The notes beneath the pieces are model-generated. The model did not search any database. It was not told the DNA's origin and saw only the letters and a program-made list of their open reading frames with translations. Both the position numbers and the translations under genes were made by a program. A stretch of 64,000 nucleotides of DNA from Bacteroides uniformis (GTDB taxonomy: Bacteria; Bacteroidota; Bacteroidia; Bacteroidales; Bacteroidaceae), in NCBI RefSeq assembly GCF_025147485.1, contig NZ_CP102263.1, forward strand, positions 757,501 to 821,500. Reading direction: 5' to 3'. The stretch's first letter is position 1. Each line of letters opens with the position of its first letter. Shown here piece by piece: positions 51,129-63,176 of the stretch.

Positions 51129-51136
51129 TATATTTG
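51129..51136 (+). promoter_or_regulatory. -7 box (TATATTTG) for gyrB
   Basis: TATATTTG lies 29 bases before the gyrB ATG; the closest upstream TTTG (51097-51100) is 28 bases away, too far for the standard spacing. Confidence 0.45.
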
Positions 51137-51153
51137 CTCTGTTATTACAATAA

Positions 51154-53127
<1,974 letters not shown>

Positions 53128-53158
53128 TAAATAACCAACCTCACATCTTACAACGAGG

Positions 53159-53200
53159 AAGCCCCGGACGGGCAGGATAATCCTGCTGACCGGGGCTTTT
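53159..53200 (+). terminator. Terminator after gyrB
   Basis: AAGCCCCGG (53159-53167) pairs with CCGGGGCTT (53190-53198), with an inner GCAGGA/TCCTGC stem, followed by TTCCTTT. Confidence 0.85.
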
Positions 53201-53251
53201 CCTTTATCCCTCTTCTCCTCCAAAGAAGAGGTTCGTCTCCGCACGGAAGAA

Positions 53252-53833
53252 CTATAGGATTCCTTGTTTTTTCATCTCTTCCACTACCAATTCCAGCTCT
53301 GCATACCAGTCCTCACCAAACTTACGGATAAGCGGCTCTTTCAGAAACTTGTACACGGGCAGATTTTCCTTTTGCCCCAACAGTATAGCGGCTTTGCAGA
53401 CATCCCAACGATGATAGTTCACTGCCTTATAGAGTCCGTAGTTCCCCACCCTTATCGGATAGAGATGACAGGATATGGGTTTGTAGAAGTTGGTCCTACC
53501 CTCACGGTAAGCCTTTTCGATGGCGCAATAACAACAGCCTTTATCATCATAGCAGGTAAAGACACAATCCTTGTTGTTCACAATAGAAGTCACCAGGTCA
53601 CCTTCACAATCGGTATAGACCACACCTTGCTCCTCTATCACGGTGCGGGCTTCGGGAGAAAGCTCGTCCCAAATCAGCGGAAGCACCTCTTCCAGTTTCT
53701 CCACCTCGTCCAGCTCTACGGGAGCACCGGCATCGCCCTCAATGCAGCAAATCCCCTGGCAGGCACCCAAGTCACACAAGAACTTCTCGCGCAAGACATC
53801 GAAAGAAACCACAACATCACCAATCTGTATCAT
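53252..53833 (-). CDS. DUF3109 cysteine-rich protein
   Basis: A 193-residue cytoplasmic protein with conserved cysteine clusters: FLCDLGACQGICCIEGDAG near the N-terminus, NNKDCVFTCYDDKGCCYCAIE in the middle and KPISCHLYPIRV after it. The pattern resembles the YkgJ-type zinc or iron-sulfur binding group, and matches DUF3109 of Bacteroidetes. The function is not known. It follows gpmI on the same strand but a strong terminator lies between them, so it probably has its own promoter within the 112-base gap. Confidence 0.85.
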   Translation of the reverse strand: MIQIGDVVVSFDVLREKFLCDLGACQGICCIEGDAGAPVELDEVEKLEEVLPLIWDELSPEARTVIEEQGVVYTDCEGDLVTSIVNNKDCVFTCYDDKGCCYCAIEKAYREGRTNFYKPISCHLYPIRVGNYGLYKAVNYHRWDVCKAAILLGQKENLPVYKFLKEPLIRKFGEDWYAELELVVEEMKKQGIL

Positions 53834-53851
53834 AATCGTTCTATTGAAAAA

Positions 53852-53921
53852 AGACGCGGATTATCCGGATTGCACAGACTCAACTTTAAGAGCATCCGTG
53901 GAATCCGTATAATCCGCGTCT
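53852..53921 (-). terminator. Terminator after gpmI
   Basis: AGACGCGGATTAT (53852-53864) pairs perfectly with ATAATCCGCGTCT (53909-53921). Read on the reverse strand the hairpin ends CGTCTTTTTTC, placing the U-run correctly for gpmI, 25 bases after its stop. Confidence 0.85.
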
Positions 53922-53945
53922 AAATATTGTTACGGCTTTGACGCC

Positions 53946-55460
53946 TTACTTAATCAAATCCTTACCAGTCATTTCGGCCGGCTGCTCCATACCCAAGATA
54001 TGCAGGATAGAAGGAGCTACGTCAGCCAATACACCGTTCTCAACCTTGGCGTCCTTGTTTGCAGTAACGTAAACGAAAGGAACGGGGTTCAGAGAGTGGG
54101 CAGTATTCGGAGTACCATCCTCATTCAGAGCATGGTCGGCATTACCGTGGTCGGCGATGATGATTACTTCATAATCGTTTGCCTTGGCAGCCTCAACGGT
54201 GTCTTTCACACATTCGTCGATGGCTTTCACTGCCTTCTCGATAGCTTCGTAGATACCGGTATGTCCCACCATATCACCATTGGCGTAGTTCACCACGATG
54301 AAATCGAACTTCTGGGTCTTGATAGCTTCAACCAACTTGTCCTTCACCTCGTACGCACTCATTTCAGGCTTCAAGTCGTAAGTGGCAACCTTCGGAGAAG
54401 GAACCAGGATGCGCTCTTCAGCATCGTAGGGAGTCTCGCGGCCACCGTTGAAGAAGAAAGTCACGTGTGCATACTTCTCTGTTTCGGCAATGTGCAGCTG
54501 GGTCTTGCCATTGGCAGCAAGATATTCGCCCAATGTGTTCTGTACATTCTCCTTATCAAAAAGGATATGTACACCCTTGAAGCTGGCGTCATACGGAGTC
54601 ATGCAGTAGAACTGCAGGCCCGGAATGGTTTGCATGCCTTGTTCGGGCATATCTTGCTGGGTGAGGACAACGGTCAATTCCTTGGCACGGTCGTTACGGT
54701 AGTTGAAGAAGATTACAACATCACCTTCCTTGATGGTACCGTCGAAGCCACCGTTCACAATCGGCTTGATGAATTCATCCGTAACGCCTTCGTCGTAGGA
54801 CTCCTGCATAGCCTGGACCATATCCGTAGCGACCTTCCCTTCACCGTTTACCAACAAATCGTAGGCAACCTTCACACGCTCCCAACGTTTGTCACGGTCC
54901 ATGGCATAGAAACGTCCCACGATGGAAGCAATCTTGCCGGCAGACTTCTCACAATGGGCAGTCAGCTGCTCAATGAAGCCTTTACCGCTCTTCGGGTCGG
55001 TATCACGACCGTCCATAAAGCAGTGGATGAAGGTATTCTCGATGCCGTATTCCTTGGAAATATCGCAGAGTTTGAACAAATGGTCAAAAGAGCTGTGCAC
55101 GCCACCGTTGCTGGTCAGTCCCATAAAGTGGATATTCTTGCCGTTTTCCTTTGCATATGAGAAAGCAGAAACAATTTCCTTGTTCTTCAGGATGCTGCCA
55201 TCGGCACAAGCACGGTTAATCTTCACCAAATCCTGGTAAACAATGCGTCCGGCACCGATATTGAGGTGACCTACTTCAGAATTACCCATCTGTCCGTCGG
55301 GCAAACCAACGTTTTCACCGCTTGCCTGAAGCTCGGAATGCGGATAAGCTGCCAACAGACTGTCCCAATACGGAGTAGGTGTATTGAAAATCACATCATC
55401 TTTGCCTTGATCGCCGATGCCCCAGCCATCAAGAATCATTAAAAGGGCTTTCTTACTCAT
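53946..55460 (-). CDS. gpmI: 2,3-bisphosphoglycerate-independent phosphoglycerate mutase
   Basis: A 504-residue alkaline-phosphatase-fold enzyme interconverting 3- and 2-phosphoglycerate in glycolysis with two manganese ions. Motifs: [12 protein letters not shown] (metal Asp), [17 protein letters not shown] with the phosphorylated Ser in [67 protein letters not shown] and [16 protein letters not shown] (metal His and Asp). All are intact. A TACCTTTG box is 78 bases upstream. Confidence 0.97.
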   Translation of the reverse strand: MSKKALLMILDGWGIGDQGKDDVIFNTPTPYWDSLLAAYPHSELQASGENVGLPDGQMGNSEVGHLNIGAGRIVYQDLVKINRACADGSILKNKEIVSAFSYAKENGKNIHFMGLTSNGGVHSSFDHLFKLCDISKEYGIENTFIHCFMDGRDTDPKSGKGFIEQLTAHCEKSAGKIASIVGRFYAMDRDKRWERVKVAYDLLVNGEGKVATDMVQAMQESYDEGVTDEFIKPIVNGGFDGTIKEGDVVIFFNYRNDRAKELTVVLTQQDMPEQGMQTIPGLQFYCMTPYDASFKGVHILFDKENVQNTLGEYLAANGKTQLHIAETEKYAHVTFFFNGGRETPYDAEERILVPSPKVATYDLKPEMSAYEVKDKLVEAIKTQKFDFIVVNYANGDMVGHTGIYEAIEKAVKAIDECVKDTVEAAKANDYEVIIIADHGNADHALNEDGTPNTAHSLNPVPFVYVTANKDAKVENGVLADVAPSILHILGMEQPAEMTGKDLIK

Positions 55461-55538
55461 AATATTAATCGAATTTAATTGTATAATCTTTTTGTATAAT
55501 ACAAACGTTCTTTATAGTAGGAACCTGTTTTTGCGCTG

Positions 55539-55546
55539 CAAAGGTA
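55539..55546 (-). promoter_or_regulatory. -7 box (TACCTTTG) for gpmI
   Basis: The reverse strand reads TACCTTTG within TTTGTACCTTTGCAG, 78 bases before the gpmI start. Confidence 0.5.
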
Positions 55547-55657
55547 CAAAAAACAGCTGTTAAAGCGTACTGTTTCAAATGATTTATGTATTTTTGATTT
55601 GATATTCACCAATAAAACGAACGGAGACGTTGACTGCAATGCCTCTGTTCCAACCTG

Positions 55658-55665
55658 AAAGGAGG
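55658..55665 (+). promoter_or_regulatory. Strong Shine-Dalgarno (AAAGGAGG) deciding the corA start
   Basis: AAAGGAGG is 6 bases before the ATG at 55672. Such complete anti-16S complementarity is rare in this genome, where most genes lack it, and it rules out the longer frame from a TTG at 55630. Confidence 0.75.
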
Positions 55666-55671
55666 CAAACA

Positions 55672-56598
55672 ATGAGAAAGTATCTCTACAGTGAAAACGG
55701 CTTCACTGAAAAGGCCGAATGGCAACCCAACTGCTGGGTCAACGTAGAATGCCCGGACAACGATGATTTCAAATTCCTTACCGAAGAGCTGAAAGTTCCC
55801 GAATCATTCTTGGAAGACATAGCCGACGTGGACGAGCGCCCGCGTACGGAAACAGAAGACAACTGGCTGCTGACCATCCTCCGCATCCCGATGCAGAGCA
55901 ACCAACGCGGCGTGCCGTTCATCACCGTGCCCATCGGCATTATCACCAATGACGGAATCATCGTTTCTGTCTGCTATCACCACACGGAGCTGATACCGGA
56001 CTTCATCCAGCACACACGCCGGAAGAACATAGTCGTCAACAATAAACTGGATTTGATTCTGCGAATCATCTACTCTTCTGCCGTCTGGTTCCTGAAGTAT
56101 CTGAAACAGATAAACAACGACGTGGCCACCGCCGAAAAAGAGCTGGAGAAAAGCATCCGCAACGAAGACCTCCTGCAACTGATGAAGCTGCAGAAGACGC
56201 TGGTCTACTTCAACACTTCCATCCGTGGCAATGAAGTGATGATAGGACGGCTGAAAAACATCTTTCAGGACACCAATTATCTGGATTTGGAATTATTGGA
56301 AGACGTGGTCATCGAGTTGAAGCAGGCATACAATACCGTGAACATCTACAGTGATATCCTGACGGGAACCATGGACGCCTTCGCCTCCATCATCTCCAAC
56401 AATGTGAATGCCATCATGAAACGTATGACAAGCCTCAGTATTACACTGATGATTCCCACGTTGATAGCCAGTTTCTACGGCATGAATGTGGACATCCACC
56501 TGGAGAGTTTTCCGCACGCGTTTATTTTCATCATACTTTTGTCGGCAATATTATCAGCAGTGACATTCGTATGGTTCAGAAGGATTAAGTGGTTCTAA
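55672..56598 (+). CDS. CorA-family divalent cation (magnesium) transporter
   Basis: A 308-residue CorA-like channel. The cytoplasmic funnel domain (residues about 1-240) has ELKVPESFLEDIADVDERPR and the long stalk helix; two membrane helices at the C-terminus follow (LSITLMIPTLIASFYGMNVD and FIFIILLSAILSAVTFVWF). The selectivity signature between them is YGMN, with the periplasmic MPEL-like residues replaced by VDIHLESF. A strongly basic end RRIKWF closes the second helix. Magnesium is the default substrate; cobalt or other ions are possible. It is monocistronic and divergent from gpmI. Confidence 0.92.
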   Translation: MRKYLYSENGFTEKAEWQPNCWVNVECPDNDDFKFLTEELKVPESFLEDIADVDERPRTETEDNWLLTILRIPMQSNQRGVPFITVPIGIITNDGIIVSVCYHHTELIPDFIQHTRRKNIVVNNKLDLILRIIYSSAVWFLKYLKQINNDVATAEKELEKSIRNEDLLQLMKLQKTLVYFNTSIRGNEVMIGRLKNIFQDTNYLDLELLEDVVIELKQAYNTVNIYSDILTGTMDAFASIISNNVNAIMKRMTSLSITLMIPTLIASFYGMNVDIHLESFPHAFIFIILLSAILSAVTFVWFRRIKWF

Positions 56599-56649
56599 AA
56601 CTGTTATACACATGAATACACCATTCGTTTATGAGGCCGTAAACCTTAT

Positions 56650-57333
56650 TGTCAAGTCACTGACAACACCAGTTTGTTGATCCACTTCATGTTATCTTTA
56701 GCTCTAGTTACATAGAATGCATTACGCTTTTGAAAGTAGTTATAAAGCCGATAGAAACATAACCTTTATCCAAAAGATAATAAGCTTCTGGCTCTACGGA
56801 GATTACATCAAGCCCATTCATGTCATAGACTTTTCCTTCTGTAAGCCATATGAAAGTAGGAATAGAACCACGAAGATTTATCAGAGTGTGCATCTTGAAA
56901 GTTCCTTTGTTATGATGAAACTTAGCCCAAGGGTAAAGGTTCAAACAAAGTTTCATGGTGCTACTGTCAAAGGCGTATACCTTTTCTTTGAGACCAATTC
57001 TGAAATAATCATCCTTATACAAATCGCTTGCTCGCTTGATGAGAACCTGTGCAAAATCTTTATAAATTTTCATTCATCTCTGCAAGAGTGGATTTGTGTA
57101 TGAGCTTCAATCCCCGAATGATAAAGCTTAGAAGAGAATGCGGTAAGGGTAGCTTCTACTGCTCGAAGACTAGATCTCCTTGTGAACTGAGCATAACTCA
57201 TAACCATGAACTGGTCACGACAAGTGAACTTCTTGGTTTTGTAGTCTCCGTTATATTTGTCAATACATTTTTCAAGTTCATAATCAGGAACAAGATCTAT
57301 GATTTGAGCAAAGGCAGTCTTTCCGTTTGGCAT
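56650..57333 (-). pseudogene. Decayed IS4-family transposase
   Basis: On the reverse strand an N-terminal piece MPNGKTAFAQIIDLVPDYEL to RDQFMVMSYAQFTRRSSLRA is followed, after frame changes near 57110 and 57060, by KIYKDFAQVLIKRASDLYKD and then KVYAFDSSTMKLCLNLYPWA, which contains the first DDE Asp of IS4 transposases, and LDKGYVSIG with the second. Another frame change near 56735 leads to FYVTRAKDNMKWINKLV, after which homology stops. So at least three frameshifts and loss of the C-terminal third, including the final Glu. No terminal inverted repeats were found. The remnant sits between corA and the GH2/GH26 locus. Confidence 0.8.
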
Positions 57334-57844
57334 GATGAATCTAAATAAGAGGATTACATCTACCAAAAGTATGGATTCTCTATCAAAAATTTGACAAAGC
57401 ATTATAAATTATTGAATATTAATTAAAAGTGTTTCGGAATCCTATTCCGGACACTAGTGAATTAATTTCTAAAAAAGATAGGGGAACCATATCTTCACAG
57501 ACACGCTTCCCCAGATATGAATTTAAATCCAGAAAATACAACTGAAATGAATCCATTCATTATATTGTTGGTACAAAATGCAACGAAATGCATTTTTCAC
57601 ACTCAAGAATCATGAATTTCCCCTTCTGTAAGAACATAGCCTTTACAATTTCGAAGGAACAATACAACATAATTCCACATTTTGTATATCTGTTTTGTGT
57701 TTGTCAAACAGCGATATTGAATATCGTTGTTTATTTCTGAACTTTCAATCTGCCTTTCATGGCTTCGCTAAAGAATTTCAGACCTTCAGTGGGTTCATAT
57801 CAATTCTTTATTATTATGGATTGATGGTATATATTCACAGATAC
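57334..57844. other. 511-base non-coding region with a small palindrome
   Basis: AT-rich sequence between the transposase remnant and the GH2 stop. I see no gene. CGATATT-G-AATATCG at 57712-57726, extended with mismatches to 57708-57730, is a hairpin that could end transcription of the GH2 gene. A 15-base stretch ATCTGCCTTTCATGG at about 57749-57763 also occurs at 29676-29690. Confidence 0.6.
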
Positions 57845-60800
57845 TCATAAATTGAACCCTAATACCTCCAATACAGGCTTCTCACCATATGTATCAGCAT
57901 CATAAAGCCGTATATCCACTTCTTTTACTTCTCCGGGAAGTAATGAGAAATAATTGTCGGAATAGAATACAGGAAGCAGCATCCTACCTGATTTCTCACC
58001 TGCCACCTTTAAACGGAGCATCAGAGCCGGTGTCCGGGCTTCATTCTTCAAAACAGCCCTTATGAGCCATTCCTTACCGGTCTTCTTTACGGTAACATTT
58101 TTGCATACCGACACTTTTGGAAGCTGTAACAGAGACTTGTAATTACCATCTTCCTTACCCCTCCAATAGAAGTTGTCGGACAACTGTTTACCATCACTGT
58201 CCGTCAAGGACAGTTTGATAAAGTAAGTGTCAGATAAAGTTTCAGGTTGTTCAAGGGGGAAACAAGCAACCGTCTGGTCTTCCTTAATGTCTAGTTTTGT
58301 TTCCCTTGTCCATTGCAATGTCCCATCCTGATTAAAAAGCGAGGCCGTAGCAGTCAGTCCAGTCCGGTCAAATGCATGATAATTGACAACTTCTATATCG
58401 TCACGCAATGGATTCCATTGGATATGGAGCGGCTCAGAGGCCTTCTTGCAACCGAAGTATGCTGCATTCGGATCAAAATAATAATCGTAGGTCTGCCATA
58501 CCATGGAAGGCCATGCTGAATGACTCATCCACAACAGCATGCCACGGCGGTGCTCACTTCTACCCTCAAAAATTGCACGATAGCCATCATAATTGATCCA
58601 TTGTGCCCATTCTGCAAACTGCTTTGCATCCCGGGGGCGTCCGAATGCCTTCTCTATCATATCATTAAAAGAGGAAGCCGCTTGGGCAGATGATCCCTTT
58701 CCTCCTCCCAATGTATAATCGTGAAGGCCATAAACCGGATTGGGAGTTTCCGATGTATTCACAGGTTCTATTTTATCCGTACCAAAAGTAAGCAGCATAC
58801 TTTCGTAGTTCATTACATTAGGCATCCCGCGTTCACTGTGGAATTTGTCGTGCCCATAAGACTGGAAATAGGATTTCGGGGACAGTGCTCTATACGGACC
58901 TCCACCACTTACCACCCCCATGGCTGAATTTGAGATGTAATACAATCCGGGATGTTCCCTAAACACCAATCCACGCAGATAATCATCTATTCCAGCAGGG
59001 GGATTTCCCTCGTTCCGTCCTACATAAATACCTATGGAAGGATGATTCCGGATACGCTTCAGATAATCACAAGCATTGGCATTGAACATCTCTGTATAGT
59101 AAGGATTGGGACCATCCACAGGATTGGCAAGCCAAAAATCCTGCCAGACCATAATCCCATGTCGGTCGCACGCTTCGTAGAACTCCTTGTCACCAATCTG
59201 TCCTACCCAGTTTCTTATCATGGTAAAGTTCATATCCGCATGATAAGCCACCGCAATATCATATTCCCGTTCCCGGTAATTGAGGTTTGATTCTCCGAAC
59301 CCCCAATTACCTCCGAACCCTATAAAACGCCGGCCGTTGATAAACAAGCTTAAACGTCGTGGCTCACTTTGCCCGAAAGAGCCGAAGGCCAGCCCTCCAC
59401 TCGGTTTATATGTATCTTCACTATAGGTCATCTGCCGCACACCGGATTTGAAAGAGGTCCTATCTGTTACCTTGCCATCAACTTCAAAACAAAATTCAAC
59501 GTCGTAAAGATGAGGCGCCCCATATCCTTTCGGCCACCACAACTTGGGGTTCTCTAAATGGAGCTCCGGTATCCTTGTTGCATCAAGCTTTACCAGATGT
59601 TCTTCACAAGGCAAAAGAGTGACAGCTTGCTGAAAAGAAGCTTCTCCATAAGAACCTTTCAACATTCCTTTCACCTCGTTGTCCGAGTGATTCTTGAGGG
59701 TCAGGTCAATAAAGACATCGGCAGATGTAGTATCAGGCAATGGAAGCTCAGTACGGACAAAGGGATCTTCAATTGTAACAGCTCCATTGTATGTGAGGAA
59801 AACGTCATTCCAGATACCGATATTACGACCACGGATAGTGGGAATCCAGTCCCAGCCGATAGTAGCATGAAAAGTGGGATTGTCCGCTCCCGGAATTCCC
59901 CCATTCTGGTCTGTACTGTAAGCCGTCTGTTCCTTGATGGCCCCCGGATGAGCGTTTTTGATAATCTGTATAGCTATGGCATTCTTTCCCTTTACAATCT
60001 GCTTCGACACATCGAACTTACCTCGCATGAATGCACCGTCTATTTTTCCGATCTTTTGTCCATTCAAGAATACATTCGCTTTCCAGTTGATACCATCAAA
60101 ATTCAAAAAAACATAATCTGCAGGATTGGTTACTATGAATTCATTGCGATACCAGAAATCAGAGAGAAAGAAGGATTCTGAAATTTGTAGTTGATTATCT
60201 GCAAAATTGGGATCGGGAACGGCACCGATATTCATGTAACTTGCCAACACTGTGCCAGGAACGGTGGCAGGAATCCAGCCGTTATCCGAATAACCAATTC
60301 TGGAAATGGTCTCACCCGAACCGTTAACCAGCGATGCGCGTTGCAGTTTCCAATTGCCTCCACTCAGGAACTGTCGGCTGTCTGATTCTATAGGGGCCTG
60401 CCGTGGACGTGGGACCAGTCCTCCCCTACCGAAGATCTCCACTTCACTCAGTTGATAGGGGGCTCCGGACTCTGATTCGGTAAGCAGCAAGCGGACGAAG
60501 CGGCTCCTGACCGTTTCATCCAGTTCGATAACATCCTTTTTTCCGCTTCCCCCCGGCAGGTCAACGATAGAAGTCCATATTCTGGCATCGTCAGATGCCT
60601 GGATTACTCCCTTTATGGCCTTGTTTATCCAATAGAGATTGATCTTGTCATACTCGGCTGGGGCACCCAAATCAACGTATATCCATTCTTCATCGGCAGA
60701 AGCACTTTTCCACACACTACAGAAAGAAGTGGAAGGGAGTGCGGGAACCAGACTCCCATCCTTATAAAAGTCCAGTGTATGGAACGCCCAGTCCTTGGCA

Positions 60801-61564
60801 GCATTCATCTTGAATACAAATCTATATGACTTATATTTCTTGACGGATTTCAGGCTTACTTCATAAGTCAGTGGACGGCCTACGCGTCTGTTGTTGAACG
60901 ACATCATAGGAGGTTCTTCTGCAGTAGGCTTATAGTCATATTTGAATATTACGGGAGAAGCGCCCGGTTCTGCCTTCACGGCACTGCGTGCACCTCTCCC
61001 CCTCATTACGGCAGGTTCTGCACCAAGATAGCCATTGCCTTTAGTATTATTCAGTTCCTCCCACTCCACACCATCAGCGGTTGCATACGCCGCCACTTCA
61101 TATCCTCCCAACTTTTGGCTATCAACTACCACATCTCCACGTAGCACGATCTTGTCAGTCTCTATATCCATGTTGTCAAAGTCAAACTGCAAGTAGATAT
61201 CATTACCCTCAACAATATATTTAGAATCGGGCTTGTCATCAAAGAACCATTCGCGCTCATTTTTCTTCAAAGAACCGTTTTGAGTCGAAACGTTGATAAT
61301 GCCGGGCTCCTCGGTACTTATGACGCCGTCTGTTACCAGTTGTGCCGTAAGGTTATAGTCATAGCTTGAAGAATGCCAGGCCGCCTTGAGAGCAGCCACA
61401 TTTCTGTATGTTTCATTGTCTTCCACCAGTTCAGGCGCGAATGTCTCATCTGGGTTTCCGGGATAAATACCCACCCCCCGTGAATATTTGTCTGATGGTG
61501 CTTCGCCACAGCCGGCCAACAGAAGACCGACTGAAACGAATACCATTATTTTCTCTATTCTCAT
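57845..61564 (-). CDS. Glycoside hydrolase family 2 lipoprotein with discoidin-like domains
   Basis: A 1239-residue lipoprotein (LLLAGCGEAPSD, Cys19). Residues about 50-390 hold two F5/8-type (discoidin-like) sugar-binding modules (YIVEGNDIYLQFDFDNMD, EEWIYVDLGAPAEYDKINLY, RSRFVRLLLTESES). The GH2 part follows: sugar-binding jelly roll (WYRNEFIVTNPADYVFLNFD), Ig-like domain, TIM barrel with FTMIRNWVGQ, the acid/base in GIYVGRNEGNPPAG (E852) and the nucleophile in KFHSERGMPNVMNYES (E911), then C-terminal Ig domains. It most resembles exo-beta-glucosaminidase or beta-mannosidase branches of GH2; next to GH26, beta-mannosidase is attractive but unproven. Confidence 0.88.
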   Translation of the reverse strand: MRIEKIMVFVSVGLLLAGCGEAPSDKYSRGVGIYPGNPDETFAPELVEDNETYRNVAALKAAWHSSSYDYNLTAQLVTDGVISTEEPGIINVSTQNGSLKKNEREWFFDDKPDSKYIVEGNDIYLQFDFDNMDIETDKIVLRGDVVVDSQKLGGYEVAAYATADGVEWEELNNTKGNGYLGAEPAVMRGRGARSAVKAEPGASPVIFKYDYKPTAEEPPMMSFNNRRVGRPLTYEVSLKSVKKYKSYRFVFKMNAAKDWAFHTLDFYKDGSLVPALPSTSFCSVWKSASADEEWIYVDLGAPAEYDKINLYWINKAIKGVIQASDDARIWTSIVDLPGGSGKKDVIELDETVRSRFVRLLLTESESGAPYQLSEVEIFGRGGLVPRPRQAPIESDSRQFLSGGNWKLQRASLVNGSGETISRIGYSDNGWIPATVPGTVLASYMNIGAVPDPNFADNQLQISESFFLSDFWYRNEFIVTNPADYVFLNFDGINWKANVFLNGQKIGKIDGAFMRGKFDVSKQIVKGKNAIAIQIIKNAHPGAIKEQTAYSTDQNGGIPGADNPTFHATIGWDWIPTIRGRNIGIWNDVFLTYNGAVTIEDPFVRTELPLPDTTSADVFIDLTLKNHSDNEVKGMLKGSYGEASFQQAVTLLPCEEHLVKLDATRIPELHLENPKLWWPKGYGAPHLYDVEFCFEVDGKVTDRTSFKSGVRQMTYSEDTYKPSGGLAFGSFGQSEPRRLSLFINGRRFIGFGGNWGFGESNLNYREREYDIAVAYHADMNFTMIRNWVGQIGDKEFYEACDRHGIMVWQDFWLANPVDGPNPYYTEMFNANACDYLKRIRNHPSIGIYVGRNEGNPPAGIDDYLRGLVFREHPGLYYISNSAMGVVSGGGPYRALSPKSYFQSYGHDKFHSERGMPNVMNYESMLLTFGTDKIEPVNTSETPNPVYGLHDYTLGGGKGSSAQAASSFNDMIEKAFGRPRDAKQFAEWAQWINYDGYRAIFEGRSEHRRGMLLWMSHSAWPSMVWQTYDYYFDPNAAYFGCKKASEPLHIQWNPLRDDIEVVNYHAFDRTGLTATASLFNQDGTLQWTRETKLDIKEDQTVACFPLEQPETLSDTYFIKLSLTDSDGKQLSDNFYWRGKEDGNYKSLLQLPKVSVCKNVTVKKTGKEWLIRAVLKNEARTPALMLRLKVAGEKSGRMLLPVFYSDNYFSLLPGEVKEVDIRLYDADTYGEKPVLEVLGFNL

Positions 61565-61576
61565 GTGTTATGGGAT

Positions 61577-62761
61577 TTATTTAATGCTCTGAATATCCTT
61601 CAAAAACAAATACCGTTTGTTCGCTTTCATCAATTTAAGTAAGTCCTCATGCTTAGGTTGCTTCAGCCTGTTCTCATAAGCTGCACGCGCATCCGCAGGC
61701 AATTGGGCTATCTGTTCGGCCGTAAGTGGTACAAAACGCTTTCTTCCACCCCGTGGAGGAGCATTACGCCATGTAAGTACGTACGAAGTCTTATATTGGG
61801 CAAGAATCCTTTGCAAATCAGCACTGATAGGGCCGCACTCGCTCAATGCGTGCAGTTTTTGTTTTTGTTCTGCGATCTGTGTGGTAAATTTCAGCGCATT
61901 CTCTATGTTCTTGTTGAATTCATCCCCTTGCCCATACCAGTCTATGGAAAGCATGTCAATATATTCATCACCGGGGTATCCATTCAGATACTCTTCCGCT
62001 GAATAAACCTTATCCGTGTTATATGCATAAAGGATATTATGTAGTCCCTTCTCCCGCAAGAAGTTTACAGTATACCGCCACAATGCGGCATATTCTTCGG
62101 CATAGCAACGTTCGGTCCCCCACCAGAAGAAACTACCCGAGTGTTCATGGTAGGGACGGAAAATGAATGGAATCAGCACTCCTCGCTCATCACGCCATTG
62201 ATGGAAATTCTTGGCAAGCCTCTCTAACCAGGAATTGAACATCTCATGATTGCAACCGCCGGGCAATATACTTCTTACCGCATTCATTCTGTCGGCAGAA
62301 AGCATCTTGACCTCCCATGCCGAACCGGCACCGTTGGGTTCTTTCACTCCCGGCCACTGTGAAGTGATGGGGTTCACGCAATGCCAGCTGACAGTGATGA
62401 TACCATTTTGTCCATGGAACCAGCGCACTCTTTCAGCCATATTGGCGAATGCGACCGAGTCGAGGCTCAAAGTCCCTCCCAATTCTATTTCACCCAACTC
62501 GAAACCCGCCACAGCAGGATAATCGCCTACAGCCTCTTTGGTATCGGAACGTCCCGGTTCATACCACCAAGTATGCCCCGTCATCAAATCGTCCTGATGC
62601 CCGTACATAATTCCTTTGGATTGGATGTTCAGTAAACGTGTGAAAAGCTGTTTGGCTTCCGGAGTTGCGTCCGGATCGGCGGGTTGCCATGTCTGTGCAG
62701 GCACCGACAAGCTGACAGCAAATGCCGCCATCAAAATACTAATACTCTTTTTCATATTCAT
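61577..62761 (-). CDS. Glycoside hydrolase family 26 beta-mannanase-like enzyme
   Basis: A 394-residue exported enzyme with a signal peptide (ISILMAAFAVSLSVPAQ). The GH26 barrel shows SKGIMYGHQDDLMTGHTWWY, ITVSWHCVNPIT, FIFRPYHEHSGSFFWWG with the general acid E206, and KLHALSECG with the nucleophile E308, spaced as in known mannanases. RYTVNFLREKGLHNILYAYN and MLSIDWYGQ are further family blocks. It should cut beta-1,4-mannosidic bonds in mannan or glucomannan. Start at 62761 or two codons later. It is 12 bases upstream of the GH2 gene and 18 after the TIG lipoprotein, so one operon. Confidence 0.92.
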   Translation of the reverse strand: MNMKKSISILMAAFAVSLSVPAQTWQPADPDATPEAKQLFTRLLNIQSKGIMYGHQDDLMTGHTWWYEPGRSDTKEAVGDYPAVAGFELGEIELGGTLSLDSVAFANMAERVRWFHGQNGIITVSWHCVNPITSQWPGVKEPNGAGSAWEVKMLSADRMNAVRSILPGGCNHEMFNSWLERLAKNFHQWRDERGVLIPFIFRPYHEHSGSFFWWGTERCYAEEYAALWRYTVNFLREKGLHNILYAYNTDKVYSAEEYLNGYPGDEYIDMLSIDWYGQGDEFNKNIENALKFTTQIAEQKQKLHALSECGPISADLQRILAQYKTSYVLTWRNAPPRGGRKRFVPLTAEQIAQLPADARAAYENRLKQPKHEDLLKLMKANKRYLFLKDIQSIK

Positions 62762-62779
62762 AATTTTATATGTTAAGGA

Positions 62780-63151
62780 TTACTCCAGTATAGGGATGAA
62801 CTTTTTCTCAAATACAAATTTGCGGTTGTGCAAATTTAGTACGGTCACATCAAGCTCTTCCGATGTTTGGAAACTGGGGGCAATAATTGTAATGCTGGTT
62901 GCAGATTGCGACACAATGGTGCAGATTTCCGTACCGATTGTAATACCAGTACTTGAGACAAGGTCGGAGCCCAGGTTCTCGCCCTGAATGGTGATGGCAA
63001 CTCCCGGTACTGCGCTCAGAGGGCTGACTGCTGTTATCGTGGAGATTTTCCATGGAATGTCATAATTTTCAGAAAACTCGAATTCGTTGTCACTGCATCC
63101 CACTACCAATACAGCAAGGGCAAGTAGGAAGATATAGGTGAAATGTTTCAT
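62780..63151 (-). CDS. Small IPT/TIG-domain surface lipoprotein
   Basis: A 123-residue lipoprotein (LALAVLVVGC, Cys19) with an acidic run after the cysteine (SDNEFEFSENYD), which in Bacteroides favours export to the cell surface. The rest is one IPT/TIG immunoglobulin-like domain: ITAVSPLSAVPGVAITIQGENLG, ITIGTEICTIVSQSATSITI and LDVTVLNLHNRKFVFEKKF. Such proteins often occupy the SusE-like place after SusD and bind glycan at the surface, but usually carry an additional binding domain; here there is only the TIG unit. Start chosen at 63151 (MKHFTY) to give a normal signal; 63160 is possible. Confidence 0.8.
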   Translation of the reverse strand: MKHFTYIFLLALAVLVVGCSDNEFEFSENYDIPWKISTITAVSPLSAVPGVAITIQGENLGSDLVSSTGITIGTEICTIVSQSATSITIIAPSFQTSEELDVTVLNLHNRKFVFEKKFIPILE

Positions 63152-63176
63152 TGTTTGCATATGTCAAAAGATAAAA

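Noticed and set aside
54000..55160. A 386-residue plus-strand reading frame
   Set aside because: It lies entirely antisense to gpmI, whose motifs are intact; it has no family resemblance.
56650..57400. Intact insertion sequence
   Set aside because: Transposase is broken by several frameshifts, lacks the C-terminal part, and no inverted ends or target duplication are visible.
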